Origin: Afipia sp. GAS231
Lineage (GTDB): Bacteria > Pseudomonadota > Alphaproteobacteria > Rhizobiales > Xanthobacteraceae
DNA length: 64,000 bases
NCBI RefSeq assembly: GCF_900103365.1
Contig: NZ_LT629703.1
Location: 1,798,001 to 1,862,000, forward strand
Direction: 5' to 3'
Position 1 is the stretch's first letter; each line of letters opens with the position of its first letter. The position numbers and the translations under genes were made by a program. The notes below the pieces were generated by a model. That model was given only the letters and a program-made list of their open reading frames with translations, did not search any database and was not told where the DNA came from. Of the stretch, positions 42,886 to 51,885 are shown piece after piece.

Positions 42886-44645
42886 ATCTGCACCAAAGGT
42901 CCGGGCGACTTCAGATATTTCTTGATCGCGTCGAGCGACCAGTAGGTCAGCGCGCCCACCGTGCCAGTCGGGTTATAGCCGGCATTTTGCGGAAACGCCG
43001 ACGCGCCCATCACGAACACGTTCGAGACGTCCCACGACTGCAAATAGCGGTTGAGCACGCTGGTCCTGGGATCGGCGCCCATAATCGCGCCGCCGGTGTT
43101 GTGGGTCGACTGATACGGCACCACGTTCCAGGGCACATTGAGACGGTTGATCTGCGTCGTCTTGGCGCCCATCGCTTTCGCGATCTCATCGCAGCGATCG
43201 GCCATCCAGTTCGCCATCTTCTTCTCGTTGTCCTGATAGTCGAACGTCATCCGCATCAGGGGACGGCCGAGCGGATCCTTGTAGGTCGGATCGAGGTCGA
43301 GATAGTTGTTGCGATAGCTCATCACGCTGCCCTGCGCGCCGACATTGGTGACGCGCTGGTAGGTTTCCTTGACCGCCTTCTTCCACTGGCTGCCCCAGGC
43401 CGGCGTGCCGCGCGGAACCGGGTGATACTGGATCGGCCGCCCGTTGGTGTGGGCACTGGTGATCGAGGCGCCGCCGACAAAGCCATGCGGCCCGTGATCG
43501 AAATTGTCGCTGTTGTAGTCGTCGAGCGCCGCGCCCAGCGAACCTGCCGCCGCAAACGGATTGAACTTGGCATCCTCGAAAAACGCCGTCGAGCCCGAAC
43601 CGGTCTGATAGGCATAGTTGCGCCCGACCACGCCCTCTCCGGTGGCGGGATCGTAGGGCTTGCCGATGCCGGACAGCAGCAGCAGACGAACGTTGAAGAG
43701 GCTGTAGGCGCAAACCAGCACGACGTCGGCCGGCTGCTCCCATTCCTCGCCGTTGAGATCAACATAGGTGACACCGGTCGCGGTCTTGCCGTCCTTGGCG
43801 AGATTGACCTTGGTCACCTCGCATTCGGTGCGCGCCTCAAAGGTCGGCTCGCGTACCAGCGCGGGCAGCACGCAGGTCTGCGGACTGGCCTTGGAATAGT
43901 TGGAGCAGCCGAACCGTTCGCAGAAACCGCAATAGGTGCACGGCGCCATGCTGCAGCCGTAGGGGTTGGTATAGGCCACGGAAATGTTGGCGGAAGGCCG
44001 CGGAAACGGATGCAGGCCGAGCTCGCCGGCCGCCTTGGTGAACAGCGACTGCGCATAGCCCTGTGTCATCGGCGGCGTCGGGTATTCCCGCTCGCGTGCG
44101 CCTTCAAAGGGATTGCCGCCCGCCTGCTTGGCGCCCTTGATGTTGCCGGCCTTGCCGGAGATGCCCGCGACGTATTCGAACTTGTCGTAATAAGGCTCGA
44201 GGTCTTCGTAGCTGACCCCCCAATCCTGGATCTGATGGCCCTCCGGCATGATGCCTTCGCCGTAGCGCTCGATCATGTGCGAGCGGATGCGAAAGTCGTC
44301 GGGGAGAAACCGCCAGGTCTGGCCATTCCAGTGCACGCCGGCACCGCCGACGCCGTTGCCGGGCAGAAAGCTGCCCCACTTTCGGATCGGCAGCGCGGTC
44401 TGCGACGGATTATTCCGCATCGTCAGCGTTTCCTGCTTCGGACGCAGGAAGATGTCGTGGCGGACGGCATAGCGCAGCTCATCGGGCGCGGTGCCGATGT
44501 TGAAATCGGACGCGGTATCGCGCCACGGGCCCCGCTCGATCGCAACCACATCGAGGCCGGTGCGGGCGAGTTCGAGAGCCATGATCGATCCGGTCCAGCC
44601 AAGACCGACGATGACGACATCCTTGGGGGGAAGACGGCGGGCCAT
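42882..44645 (-). CDS. GMC-family flavoprotein dehydrogenase, large subunit (gluconate 2-dehydrogenase type)
   Basis: The best start is ATG 44645, which overlaps the small-subunit stop by one base and follows GGGGAG; this gives 587 residues. The FAD site VIVGLGWTGSIMALELAR begins near residue 10. A second GMC pattern GNGVGGAGVHWNGQTW follows, and cysteine-rich CSMAPCTYCGFCERFGC is typical of the membrane-bound gluconate/2-keto-gluconate class. The C-terminus has the active-site pair region (STHNTGG, then PTGTVGALTYWS). It oxidises a sugar or sugar acid in the periplasm, but which one is not clear. Confidence 0.9.
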   Translation of the reverse strand: MARRLPPKDVVIVGLGWTGSIMALELARTGLDVVAIERGPWRDTASDFNIGTAPDELRYAVRHDIFLRPKQETLTMRNNPSQTALPIRKWGSFLPGNGVGGAGVHWNGQTWRFLPDDFRIRSHMIERYGEGIMPEGHQIQDWGVSYEDLEPYYDKFEYVAGISGKAGNIKGAKQAGGNPFEGAREREYPTPPMTQGYAQSLFTKAAGELGLHPFPRPSANISVAYTNPYGCSMAPCTYCGFCERFGCSNYSKASPQTCVLPALVREPTFEARTECEVTKVNLAKDGKTATGVTYVDLNGEEWEQPADVVLVCAYSLFNVRLLLLSGIGKPYDPATGEGVVGRNYAYQTGSGSTAFFEDAKFNPFAAAGSLGAALDDYNSDNFDHGPHGFVGGASITSAHTNGRPIQYHPVPRGTPAWGSQWKKAVKETYQRVTNVGAQGSVMSYRNNYLDLDPTYKDPLGRPLMRMTFDYQDNEKKMANWMADRCDEIAKAMGAKTTQINRLNVPWNVVPYQSTHNTGGAIMGADPRTSVLNRYLQSWDVSNVFVMGASAFPQNAGYNPTGTVGALTYWSLDAIKKYLKSPGPLVQI

Positions 44646-45439
44646 CAGTTTTCTCCCCACGCCGGACGGCCCTGCATCGCCACCGGCGGCAGCGTGTAGG
44701 CCTGGTTTGGCTTCGCCATCACGTCACGGAAATCATAGCGAACGCCGGGGAAGCCGATCAGCTTCCAGCCCGCCATGTCGCGGTTGCCGCCATAGATCGG
44801 ATCGGCGAAGAAGCCTTCCATGGTGTTGGCATAGATCGCGTTGAACAGCATCCGGCTCGAGAAATTGTCGAACTTGACGTCGCCCTTTTCCATGCCGCCG
44901 AGCAACTTGTCTTTCTCGTCGCCACTGAGCTGGGCGAAGGCTTTGCCGTTGAAATTCGCCTTGCAGTAGGCTTCCAACGCCGCCAGCCCGAGGCGATATT
45001 GCTGGCGCGGCACCAGCGGCGATTGCAGCCCCTGTGTCGGCAACGGTGTCGAGGAAAACGGCCCCTGCATATAGAGCCAGTCGTGCCCGCCAAACGGGCC
45101 GGTCAGTTGCCGGTCGATGAAGGTGGTAACGCCGGAATCCTTGGCGCCGGGGCCGAGATCGTCGGTCGGAATCAGGCGATCGACGATGGCGTCGACGGCG
45201 GCGGCTTCTGCGGGGGTAAAGAACAGGTAGCCGCCGGGGATCACCGGCGGCACCGGATAGGCTTCATTCGGCTGCCAGGGCAGCACTTTCGTCACCACCC
45301 GCGCGCTGACGCCCGAGGTCATGATCAGAAGCGCGGCGCTGGCAAGCAGGCTCCGCCGCGTGAGGCGGCCTGAATGTTTCGATTTCGCAGACTGCGGAGC
45401 TGTGCGTCCGGTTTCCGGCAAATCACGGTCAGTCCGCAT
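44645..45439 (-). CDS. Gluconate 2-dehydrogenase subunit 3 family protein (small subunit)
   Basis: The 264-residue protein carries a twin-arginine signal (LTRRSLLASAALLIM) near residues 27-41. The subunit 3 domain has YLFFTPAEAAAVDAIVDRLI near 70-90 and ends with GGNRDMAGWKLIGFPG. This subunit helps export the folded flavoprotein through Tat and stabilises it. The order small subunit, flavoprotein, cytochrome is the usual one, and all three genes overlap. Confidence 0.9.
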   Translation of the reverse strand: MRTDRDLPETGRTAPQSAKSKHSGRLTRRSLLASAALLIMTSGVSARVVTKVLPWQPNEAYPVPPVIPGGYLFFTPAEAAAVDAIVDRLIPTDDLGPGAKDSGVTTFIDRQLTGPFGGHDWLYMQGPFSSTPLPTQGLQSPLVPRQQYRLGLAALEAYCKANFNGKAFAQLSGDEKDKLLGGMEKGDVKFDNFSSRMLFNAIYANTMEGFFADPIYGGNRDMAGWKLIGFPGVRYDFRDVMAKPNQAYTLPPVAMQGRPAWGEN

Positions 45440-45765
45440 CGCAGCGCCTCCCCAGCCTCGGACTATTGCAATGCCCGATGTTCGCTTTGATCGGCAGTCT
45501 GCACTTTTGTTTTGATCTTGTCAGGAGGAGTTTACGCAGGCCTCGCATCGCGAAAACGCTGTGGTTGGCGCGAGACCGGGCTTGACGCCGGAATGCTTTT
45601 TTGTCGCGACGTGCGCCGTCAATGCGCGCTCGATAAATCTTCGTACTTTCAAACGATTGCCTGAACATCCATTCAGAAAAATGCAGTGAACCATCTCGAT
45701 ACAGGCCGCGTCACAACAACACTTGGACGGTGCACAGCACCACAACACATGGAAGAAGAAAAACG
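45440..45765. other. Divergent intergenic region without a gene
   Basis: About 325 bp separate the GMC operon (minus) from the small secreted protein (plus). It should hold both promoters. I see no palindrome of note and no open frame with a ribosome site. Confidence 0.5.
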
Positions 45766-46071
45766 ATGTTTCGCAAAATGACTCTCGCACTTGTTGCGGC
45801 TGCTTCGCTAAGCGCAGCGCTCGCTCCCACCGTCGCCTCTGCGCACGGCATGGGTGGGCACGGCGGCGGAAAAATGGGTGGCCCGTATGGCGGGATCTAT
45901 CAGAAAGGCAACTGGGGCAATCACGGTGGATACTGGCATGGTGGCTATCGCCACAGCCGTTTCTTCGGTGGTTCGTCGTTCTATGTCGGCGGAAACGACG
46001 GTTGCTATCAGAAGCAGATCGTCGACACCTTCCGCGGACCGCGTGTCCAGCTCGTGAACGTCTGTTCCTGA
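45766..46071 (+). CDS. Small secreted glycine/histidine-rich protein
   Basis: ATG 45766 gives 101 residues. The signal peptide ends VASA-HG near residue 26. The mature part is rich in Gly, His, Tyr and Trp (for example HGMGGHGGGKMGG and WHGGYRHSRFFGG) and has two cysteines near the C-terminus, one in GCYQKQ and one at the next-to-last residue. These could form a disulfide. Such His-rich exported proteins may bind metal, but no family name is certain. It is followed by a strong terminator, so it forms its own transcription unit. Confidence 0.75.
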   Translation: MFRKMTLALVAAASLSAALAPTVASAHGMGGHGGGKMGGPYGGIYQKGNWGNHGGYWHGGYRHSRFFGGSSFYVGGNDGCYQKQIVDTFRGPRVQLVNVCS

Positions 46072-46087
46072 GACGTGCCTGACGATG

Positions 46088-46122
46088 AAGCCCCGGCTGA
46101 TCTTGACAGCCGGGGCTTTTTC
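46088..46122 (+). terminator. Rho-independent terminator
   Basis: AAGCCCCGGCTG and CAGCCGGGGCTT form a perfect 12-bp stem with a 7-base loop, followed by a short T-run. It begins 17 bp after the stop of the small secreted protein. Confidence 0.9.
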
Positions 46123-46153
46123 TTGCCGCGGACAACCGCACGGCGACTGCGGA

Positions 46154-46933
46154 TCAGCCGGCCTTGCGGCCGTGATGGCTGTGCAGTTGCGACGACAGCA
46201 AGCGGCGCCATTCGTTGAACTCGTTGCTGGTGGTATCGCGCGGTCGCGGCAGGTCGATGATGTATTCGTTGTCGATCCGGCCGGGACCGGGCGACATCAC
46301 CACCACGCGGTCGGCCAGAAAGATCGCTTCCTCGATCGCATGCGTGACGAACAACACCGTCAGCCCGGTGCGGGACCAGATCTCTACCAGTTCGTCCTGC
46401 AAGCGTTCGCGGGTCATGGCGTCCAATGCGCCGAACGGCTCGTCCATCAGCACCACCTCGGCATCGTTGGCGAGTACGCGGGCGATGGCGACGCGCTGCT
46501 TCATGCCGCCGGAAAGCTGGTGCGGATAGACGTCGGCGAAATTCTGCAAGCCGACGAGTTCGATGAAATGATCCGAGGTCTCGCGGATTTCGGCCTTGGT
46601 ACGGCCGCGCGATTTCGGACCGAAGCCGATATTGTCGCGAACGCTGAGCCAGGGAAACAACCCGTAGTCCTGAAACACCATGCCGCGGCTCGGTCCCGGC
46701 CCCGTGATCGGCATGCCCCACATCAGGTTCTCGCCGTGGGTCGCCGCCTCGAAGCCGGCGGCCATGCGCAGCAAGGTCGACTTGCCGCAACCGGAGGCGC
46801 CGATCAGGCAGATGAATTCGCCCTTCTTCACTTTCAGATTGGCGCCGCGCAGCGCCTCGATGGCGCGGCCATTCTGCGAATAGATCTTGCCGACATTCTT
46901 CATTTCCAGAATTGGAACGGTGGCTTCAGCCAT
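46154..46933 (-). CDS. Nitrate/sulfonate/taurine-type ABC transporter ATP-binding protein
   Basis: This 259-residue ATPase has Walker A GASGCGKST near residues 43-51, signature LSGGMKQRVAIARVLA and Walker B VVLMDEPFGALDA. The sequence belongs to the SsuB/TauB/NrtD group. It overlaps the permease gene by eight bases and is the last of three genes. The transporter type imports sulfonates, taurine, nitrate, cyanate or thiamine precursors; no metabolic gene beside it shows which. Confidence 0.92.
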   Translation of the reverse strand: MAEATVPILEMKNVGKIYSQNGRAIEALRGANLKVKKGEFICLIGASGCGKSTLLRMAAGFEAATHGENLMWGMPITGPGPSRGMVFQDYGLFPWLSVRDNIGFGPKSRGRTKAEIRETSDHFIELVGLQNFADVYPHQLSGGMKQRVAIARVLANDAEVVLMDEPFGALDAMTRERLQDELVEIWSRTGLTVLFVTHAIEEAIFLADRVVVMSPGPGRIDNEYIIDLPRPRDTTSNEFNEWRRLLSSQLHSHHGRKAG

Positions 46934-47777
46934 GCGACGGACTCCAGGCCAACAGTCGCCGCCCGATCAGCATCACGAGCTGATCGGACAGAAAGCCGAA
47001 CGCGCCGATGACGATCATGCCGGAAATCACGATTTCGGTGCGCGACAGTTGCCGCGCTTCCATGATGATGGCCCCCAGCCCGGTCTGCACGCCGGTCATC
47101 TCGCCGACCACGATCACGACCCAGGCGAAGCCCAAGCCGAGCCGCATACCGGTGAAGATCGACGGCAACGCCGCCGGCAACACGACGCGGAAAAACTGCG
47201 CCGGGCCGGTGCAGCCGAGCATCGAAGCCGCCTCGAACAACCGCGGCTCGACCGAGCGCACGCCGAAAATGGTGTTGACCAGGATCGGATAGAACGCGCC
47301 GAGAAACACCAGAAAGAACGCCGAGCGCGGCCCGAGCCCGAAGATGATCATCGCCAGTGGCAGCCATGCCGTGACCGGCACCGGCCGCAGGATCTGGATG
47401 GTCGGATCGAGCATCTGCCTGATAATCGGTATGCGACCGATCAGCATGCCCAATGGCAATCCGACGATCAGCGCCAGCGCAAAGCCGCCATAGACGCGGC
47501 TGACGGAGGCCAAGAGATGAATGTGCAGGGTTTTGCTGTAGGCGTCGTCATTGATGCCGCCGAAAGCGAGATCCCTTAATTCCTGCCAGACTTCGTAAGG
47601 CGGCGGAATCAGACTGCCCGGTCGACCGACGGTGGCGAAATGCCAGAACGCCAACATCGCCAGCGGAAACGTCACCGCCAGTAACACCGGCCGCAGACGC
47701 GGCCACCAGATCGCCGCACGCGACACCGCTCGCGCCGGTGCGGCCCCCTCCTCGGTATCGGACGCCAGCGTGGTCAC
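46926..47777 (-). CDS. Nitrate/sulfonate/taurine-type ABC transporter permease
   Basis: The 283-residue protein starts at GTG 47777, two bases after the binding-protein stop. It has six helices and the SsuC/TauC inner loop EAASMLGCTGPAQFFRVVLP with its conserved EAA-G pattern. It forms the membrane channel of the three-gene importer. Confidence 0.92.
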   Translation of the reverse strand: MTTLASDTEEGAAPARAVSRAAIWWPRLRPVLLAVTFPLAMLAFWHFATVGRPGSLIPPPYEVWQELRDLAFGGINDDAYSKTLHIHLLASVSRVYGGFALALIVGLPLGMLIGRIPIIRQMLDPTIQILRPVPVTAWLPLAMIIFGLGPRSAFFLVFLGAFYPILVNTIFGVRSVEPRLFEAASMLGCTGPAQFFRVVLPAALPSIFTGMRLGLGFAWVVIVVGEMTGVQTGLGAIIMEARQLSRTEIVISGMIVIGAFGFLSDQLVMLIGRRLLAWSPSHG

Positions 47778-47779
47778 GG

Positions 47780-48736
47780 TCAGGTCGGCTTCATCGCATC
47801 GACGAAGCTGGCGTCGATGAAGGTCGCGAAGTCGGGCAACCGCTTGATCTGCTTCAGCGCCAGCATGTGGTCGGCATAGATCTTCGACTGTTCGATCTGC
47901 TTGGCGTCGAGCCGCCAGGTCAGTTCGACGTTCGGCACCGAAGCCTCGATCGCCTCCTTTTTCTGGCCGAGCTTTGACGACGCCATCGCGACCAGGGCGT
48001 CCTTGTTGGTCGCGGCGAAATCGGTCGCGCGCTGGTGGATGCCGAGCATGACTCTGACCAGATCCGGCTTTTCGGTGATGACGTCGCGGTGGGTGCCGAA
48101 CACCATGTTGAGCGATCCCATCGCGGTCGAATAGGGATATTCCACCAGCGTGCCGACGCCGCTGGACAACGACACGCCGGGTCCAGGCTCTGCCCCGACA
48201 TAGGCGTCGATGTCACCGCGCGACAGCGCGATATGCATTTCGCTGAAGGACACCCGAACCGGTTCGACGTCCTTGATGGTCATGCCTTCCATCCGCAGTC
48301 GCTCGAGGAAAAAGACTTCCTGCGTGGTGCCCGGGAACACCGCGACGCGCTTGCCTTTGAGATCCTTGATGGTGGCAATGCCTGCATCCTTTTTGGCAAT
48401 GATGGCCATGCCGCGGTTGCAGGTCGAGGCGATCACCACGACGGGTTCGCCGGCAGCGGCGCCGAGCAGAGCGGCGGCAATGCCGAACGCGCCGAAATCG
48501 ACCGACTTGGTGACAACCGCATTCTTGCATTCGGTCGGGGTCTCGAACGGCAGCACCTCGACCTTGTAGCCGGCCGGCACGAATTGATCGTAGAAGTAAG
48601 GCGCGATCGAATGAATCAACTTCAGCGCGCCGGCGCGAATGACGATCGGCGGCCCCTCCGCCCGCACGATGGCCGGGGCGGCGATAAGCCCGGCCCCGAG
48701 ACCGGCAATGAATTCACGACGGCGGATGATGGACAT
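47780..48736 (-). CDS. ABC transporter substrate-binding protein, SsuA/NrtA/ThiY-like
   Basis: ATG 48736 gives 318 residues. A twin-arginine-like start (RRREFIAGLGAGLIAAP) ends near IVRA. The mature protein contains YFYDQFVPAGYKVEVLPFE and the FGAFGIAAALLGAAAGEPVV segment found in SsuA-type receptors. The ligand-binding loop ISFSEMH-type features do not reveal the ligand. It heads the operon, and an inverted repeat at 48827-48850 lies upstream. Confidence 0.9.
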   Translation of the reverse strand: MSIIRRREFIAGLGAGLIAAPAIVRAEGPPIVIRAGALKLIHSIAPYFYDQFVPAGYKVEVLPFETPTECKNAVVTKSVDFGAFGIAAALLGAAAGEPVVVIASTCNRGMAIIAKKDAGIATIKDLKGKRVAVFPGTTQEVFFLERLRMEGMTIKDVEPVRVSFSEMHIALSRGDIDAYVGAEPGPGVSLSSGVGTLVEYPYSTAMGSLNMVFGTHRDVITEKPDLVRVMLGIHQRATDFAATNKDALVAMASSKLGQKKEAIEASVPNVELTWRLDAKQIEQSKIYADHMLALKQIKRLPDFATFIDASFVDAMKPT

Positions 48737-48826
48737 GGACGCGGCTCCCTTGTTGCCTGTTTGAAATGCAACAAACATGCCGCTGAGCCGGTTTTGGAGA
48801 CGATTTTGTTGCCGGCACCATCACGT

Positions 48827-48850
48827 TTTCAGGGCCAATAGCGCCTGAAA
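48827..48850. promoter_or_regulatory. Inverted repeat upstream of the ABC operon
   Basis: TTTCAGG and CCTGAAA are perfect arms separated by ten bases, about 90 bp before the binding-protein ATG. It could be an operator, but no regulator gene adjoins the operon. Confidence 0.35.
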
Positions 48851-48988
48851 TCATGCCCTTAGGAAACGGGCGCACAAAATCCCGCTTTCGGTCCATCACG
48901 AGCCGAAATGGGCGAGCCGAAGCGTCTTCACCCGGGAGGCGAGCCAAGCTCCGCCAACCGCCCGGCGCGAAATCGATTGGTCCTCTGG

Positions 48989-49099
48989 CTAGCTTGTCTT
49001 CCGGTGATGGCGATAGAGGATGACGGTCAGTATCGCGGTCGCGAGAATATAGAAGATAATGACATCGACGTTCGGATGTCCTTCGATCAAGGCGAGCAT
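48989..49099 (-). CDS. 36-residue single-helix membrane protein
   Basis: From ATG 49099 the frame encodes 36 residues: a short acidic start (MLALIEGHPNVD), one hydrophobic helix (VIIFYILATAILTVILY) and a basic tail (RHHRKTS) that would stay in the cytoplasm. GAGGGTGG sits at a proper distance before the start. Hydrophobic helix, positive-inside tail and ribosome site together make chance unlikely. It lies alone between the epoxide hydrolase and the ABC operon, all on the minus strand. No function is known to me. Confidence 0.65.
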   Translation of the reverse strand: MLALIEGHPNVDVIIFYILATAILTVILYRHHRKTS

Positions 49100-49198
49100 T
49101 GAAACCACCCTCTGGCTGGTGTGGCTTCTTTTTCCCCCTCCGGGCGAGCCTTGATGGCGGCGAATCTAGCCGCTCGTCGAATGCTGCGGTAGCCGACT

Positions 49199-50359
49199 TT
49201 ATACTGAGGGTTTACGTAAGGTCCGGAAGAAGTCCCGGACCTCCGGCACGAACAGGCCGGGCTGTTCGAAAGCCGCGAAGTGACCGCCTTTCGGCATTTC
49301 ATGCCAATGCTGGATGTTGGTGAAGCTGGGCTCCATCCACTTGCGCACCGGCGTCACGATCTCCTTGGGGAAGACGGCGACGCCGGTCGGCACCGTGACC
49401 TTGTGGGGCGTGCGGCGCTTCGGGCCGAAACTTTCCCAATAAAGCCGCGCCGACGAGGCGGCGGTCGCGGTCACCCAGTACAGCATGACATTGTCGAGCA
49501 GCTCGTCGCGGCCGAGAATGTTTTCGGGGTGCCCATCGCAATCCGTCCAGGCCCAGAACTTTTCCAGGATCCAGGCGGCCTGCCCGCTCGGCGAGTCCGT
49601 CAGCGCGTACGCAAGCGTCTGCGGTCGGGTCGATTGCTGCTTGGAATAGCCGGAATCCCAGTCGGCATAATAGGTGAGTCCCTGCAGCGCCCGCGCTTCC
49701 TCCGGCGTCGGCTGGCCCTCGACATTGGGACGCGCGCCCATCGCCAGCGTGATGTGAATGCCGGCACAATGATCGGGGTCCTGCGCGCCGAGCGCCGTCG
49801 TCACCGCCGATCCCCAGTCGCCGCCTTGCGCGCCGTAGCGCGCATATCCAAGCCGATCCATCAGCGCCGCCCACGCTGACGCGATCCGGTCGACGCCCCA
49901 GCCGGTGCCCGCCGGTTTCTCCGAAAAGCCGAAGCCGGGCAGCGACGGGCACACGACGTGAAACGCATCGGCCGCGTTGCCGCCGTGCGCAGTCGGATCG
50001 GTCAGCGGCTCGATCACCTTGTGGAATTCGACCACCGAACCGGGCCAGCCATGGGTAATGATCAGCGGCATCGCGTCCGGATGCTTTGAGCGAACATGCA
50101 GGAAGTGAATACCGAGCCCGTCGATGTCGGTGGTGAATTGCGCAAAGCGGTTGAGCCGCGCCTCGCGCGCGCGCCAGTCGTAATCCTCGGCCCAGTAGCG
50201 GCAGATATCCCTGATCCATTTCAGCGGGGCGCCCTGGCTCCAGTCGCCGACCAGTTCGGCCTCCGGCCAGCGGGTGTTGCGCAACCGCGACTTCAGATCG
50301 TCGAGCACCTCTTCGCCGACCGAAATGCGGTAGGGTTTTATCTCTGCACTCACGGCCAT
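49199..50359 (-). CDS. Epoxide hydrolase (alpha/beta hydrolase, EHN family)
   Basis: The 386-residue protein starts with the EHN domain (PYRISVGEEVLDDLKSRLRN, then TRWPEA). The alpha/beta hydrolase core has HGWPGS at 103-108 (oxyanion hole), the nucleophile Asp181 in GGDWGS, and the catalytic His in KGGHFAAFEQP near the C-terminus. It opens epoxides to diols by a covalent ester mechanism in the cytoplasm. It is a single gene with no metabolic partner next to it, so a detoxification role is as likely as catabolism. Confidence 0.93.
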   Translation of the reverse strand: MAVSAEIKPYRISVGEEVLDDLKSRLRNTRWPEAELVGDWSQGAPLKWIRDICRYWAEDYDWRAREARLNRFAQFTTDIDGLGIHFLHVRSKHPDAMPLIITHGWPGSVVEFHKVIEPLTDPTAHGGNAADAFHVVCPSLPGFGFSEKPAGTGWGVDRIASAWAALMDRLGYARYGAQGGDWGSAVTTALGAQDPDHCAGIHITLAMGARPNVEGQPTPEEARALQGLTYYADWDSGYSKQQSTRPQTLAYALTDSPSGQAAWILEKFWAWTDCDGHPENILGRDELLDNVMLYWVTATAASSARLYWESFGPKRRTPHKVTVPTGVAVFPKEIVTPVRKWMEPSFTNIQHWHEMPKGGHFAAFEQPGLFVPEVRDFFRTLRKPSV

Positions 50360-50473
50360 TTCTTTCGATGCCTTCGCGCGCGCATCATCAGGGCGCGAGG
50401 CATAGATACCACGGGAGCCACGGGGTTCGGCAAGCCATCGGCGATCAATATTGCCGTGGCGGCCAACAAGCCA

Positions 50474-50725
50474 TCAGTCGTAGAGGTACAAGTCCCGCAG
50501 TTCCGGCGGAAGGGTCGACGGAGGGCACAGCTCAGGCGGCGGCGCTTTCGCGAGGCGGACGACCTGCGGCCCGCTATTTATTCGATTAACAGGAGAGCGT
50601 TCGCCGGCCGCCGCGATCACCAGCAATGCCAAAATCGCGGCGACGAGGCTCAGGCCCGGATTGAGCCAGAGCAAAATCGTGTTGAACCGAATGAGCCAAA
50701 GCGGAGCCGTTTTGAGATCAGCCAT
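50474..50725 (-). CDS. Small membrane protein of unknown function (83 residues)
   Basis: From ATG 50725 the product has 83 residues. One hydrophobic helix (LNPGLSLVAAILALLVIAAA) lies near 21-40, and the C-terminal half is rich in proline (PPPELCPPSTLPPELRD). Composition is protein-like and the frame is intact, but I recognise no family. The longer frame to 50818 lacks a ribosome site. It lies between the GlxA-type regulator and the epoxide hydrolase on the same strand. Confidence 0.55.
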   Translation of the reverse strand: MADLKTAPLWLIRFNTILLWLNPGLSLVAAILALLVIAAAGERSPVNRINSGPQVVRLAKAPPPELCPPSTLPPELRDLYLYD

Positions 50726-50895
50726 AATGGGATGCCCTGCAAAAATCGACTTGATCGATTCTCCCGCATCCGCTCCGCCTGCACAATCTGGGATCAACGA
50801 AGCAGCCTTCGGCTGCACCGAAGACTGCTGTCGATGCCGGTTAGCTCAATCGACGCCAGACAAGCATCGGAATTTTCCGTCGGGCGCCGCTCGGA

Positions 50896-51885
50896 TCATG
50901 CCGTCATCCGGGCCTGACTGGGTGGCTGCGGATGATAGCGACTCCAGGCACGGCGGAACTGGCGCGGCGACGCGAAGCCCGTCCGTTCCGCGACGCCCTC
51001 GATGTCGAGCTGCGTTTGCCGGAGCAACTCGCCGGCAAGAGCAATCCGGACACGATTGGTGTAGTCAGCCAGACTCATGCCGGCCTGTTCGTTGAACAGC
51101 CGCGAGAGATGGCGGGAACTCATGTGCGCGATGTCTGCGGCGTCCTCAAGCTTCCAGTCGCGCGCAGGGTTGGCGGCGATGGCGTCCTGAACGCGGTGCA
51201 CGGCGGGATGAAGATGATTGCGGCCCTCCAGCCAGGGCGACAACTGCGGATCGGCACCGGCGCGGCGGAGGTAGATCACAAGCGTCCGCGCGATCCGCAC
51301 CGAACACGCCGTATCGGTCAAACGGCTCACCAGATGCAGCATCAGATCGATGCCCGCCGTCACCCCGGCGCTGGTCAGGCACCGGCCGTCCTCGACATAG
51401 AGACGGTTCTCGATGACTTTCGCCTTCGGCGCCAGCTCCGAAAGCTCGCGGCAATAGGAGTGATGGGTCGTACAGAAATGATCATCAAGCAGGCCGGCGC
51501 GTCCCGCAAGCAATGCACCGGCGCAGATCGAGATCAGCGTGTGACCAGGCCTGATCCGCTTTCCGAGCCACGCGACGATCTTCTGTTCGGCGGCGCCGAA
51601 CGGCCCCGCCCCGCCCTCCGGATCGGAAGCATTGATGGTGCCGGGCAAGATGATGAACGCGTTGTCCGGCAATTCATCGGGCATCGGCTCGATATTTGAC
51701 AGCGTGAGCCCGACCGAACTCACCGCCACAGGCTTCGGCCCGACAAACCTGGTTTCGAACCTGATGCCACGCTGTTCGTCGTTGGCCTTGCGGAGCACTT
51801 CCAGCGGTCCCGCCACATCGAGCAGCAGAGTTAGCGGCGCCAGCACCACATAGACCGGAATCGTGCGCCGCCCGGCCGCGCTCAT
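50896..51885 (-). CDS. GlxA-type transcriptional regulator (DJ-1/PfpI plus AraC domains)
   Basis: The 329-residue protein has an N-terminal amidotransferase-like (DJ-1/PfpI) domain, with VLAPLTLLLDVAGPLEVLRK and the elbow SICAGALLAGRAGLL near residues 119-133. A C-terminal AraC domain follows, with two helix-turn-helices (AADIAHMSSRHLSRLFNEQ, then GVAERTGFASPRQFRRAW). It overlaps the isochorismatase-like gene by four bases and likely controls it. GlxA-type proteins often respond to small amines or amides. Confidence 0.92.
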   Translation of the reverse strand: MSAAGRRTIPVYVVLAPLTLLLDVAGPLEVLRKANDEQRGIRFETRFVGPKPVAVSSVGLTLSNIEPMPDELPDNAFIILPGTINASDPEGGAGPFGAAEQKIVAWLGKRIRPGHTLISICAGALLAGRAGLLDDHFCTTHHSYCRELSELAPKAKVIENRLYVEDGRCLTSAGVTAGIDLMLHLVSRLTDTACSVRIARTLVIYLRRAGADPQLSPWLEGRNHLHPAVHRVQDAIAANPARDWKLEDAADIAHMSSRHLSRLFNEQAGMSLADYTNRVRIALAGELLRQTQLDIEGVAERTGFASPRQFRRAWSRYHPQPPSQARMTA

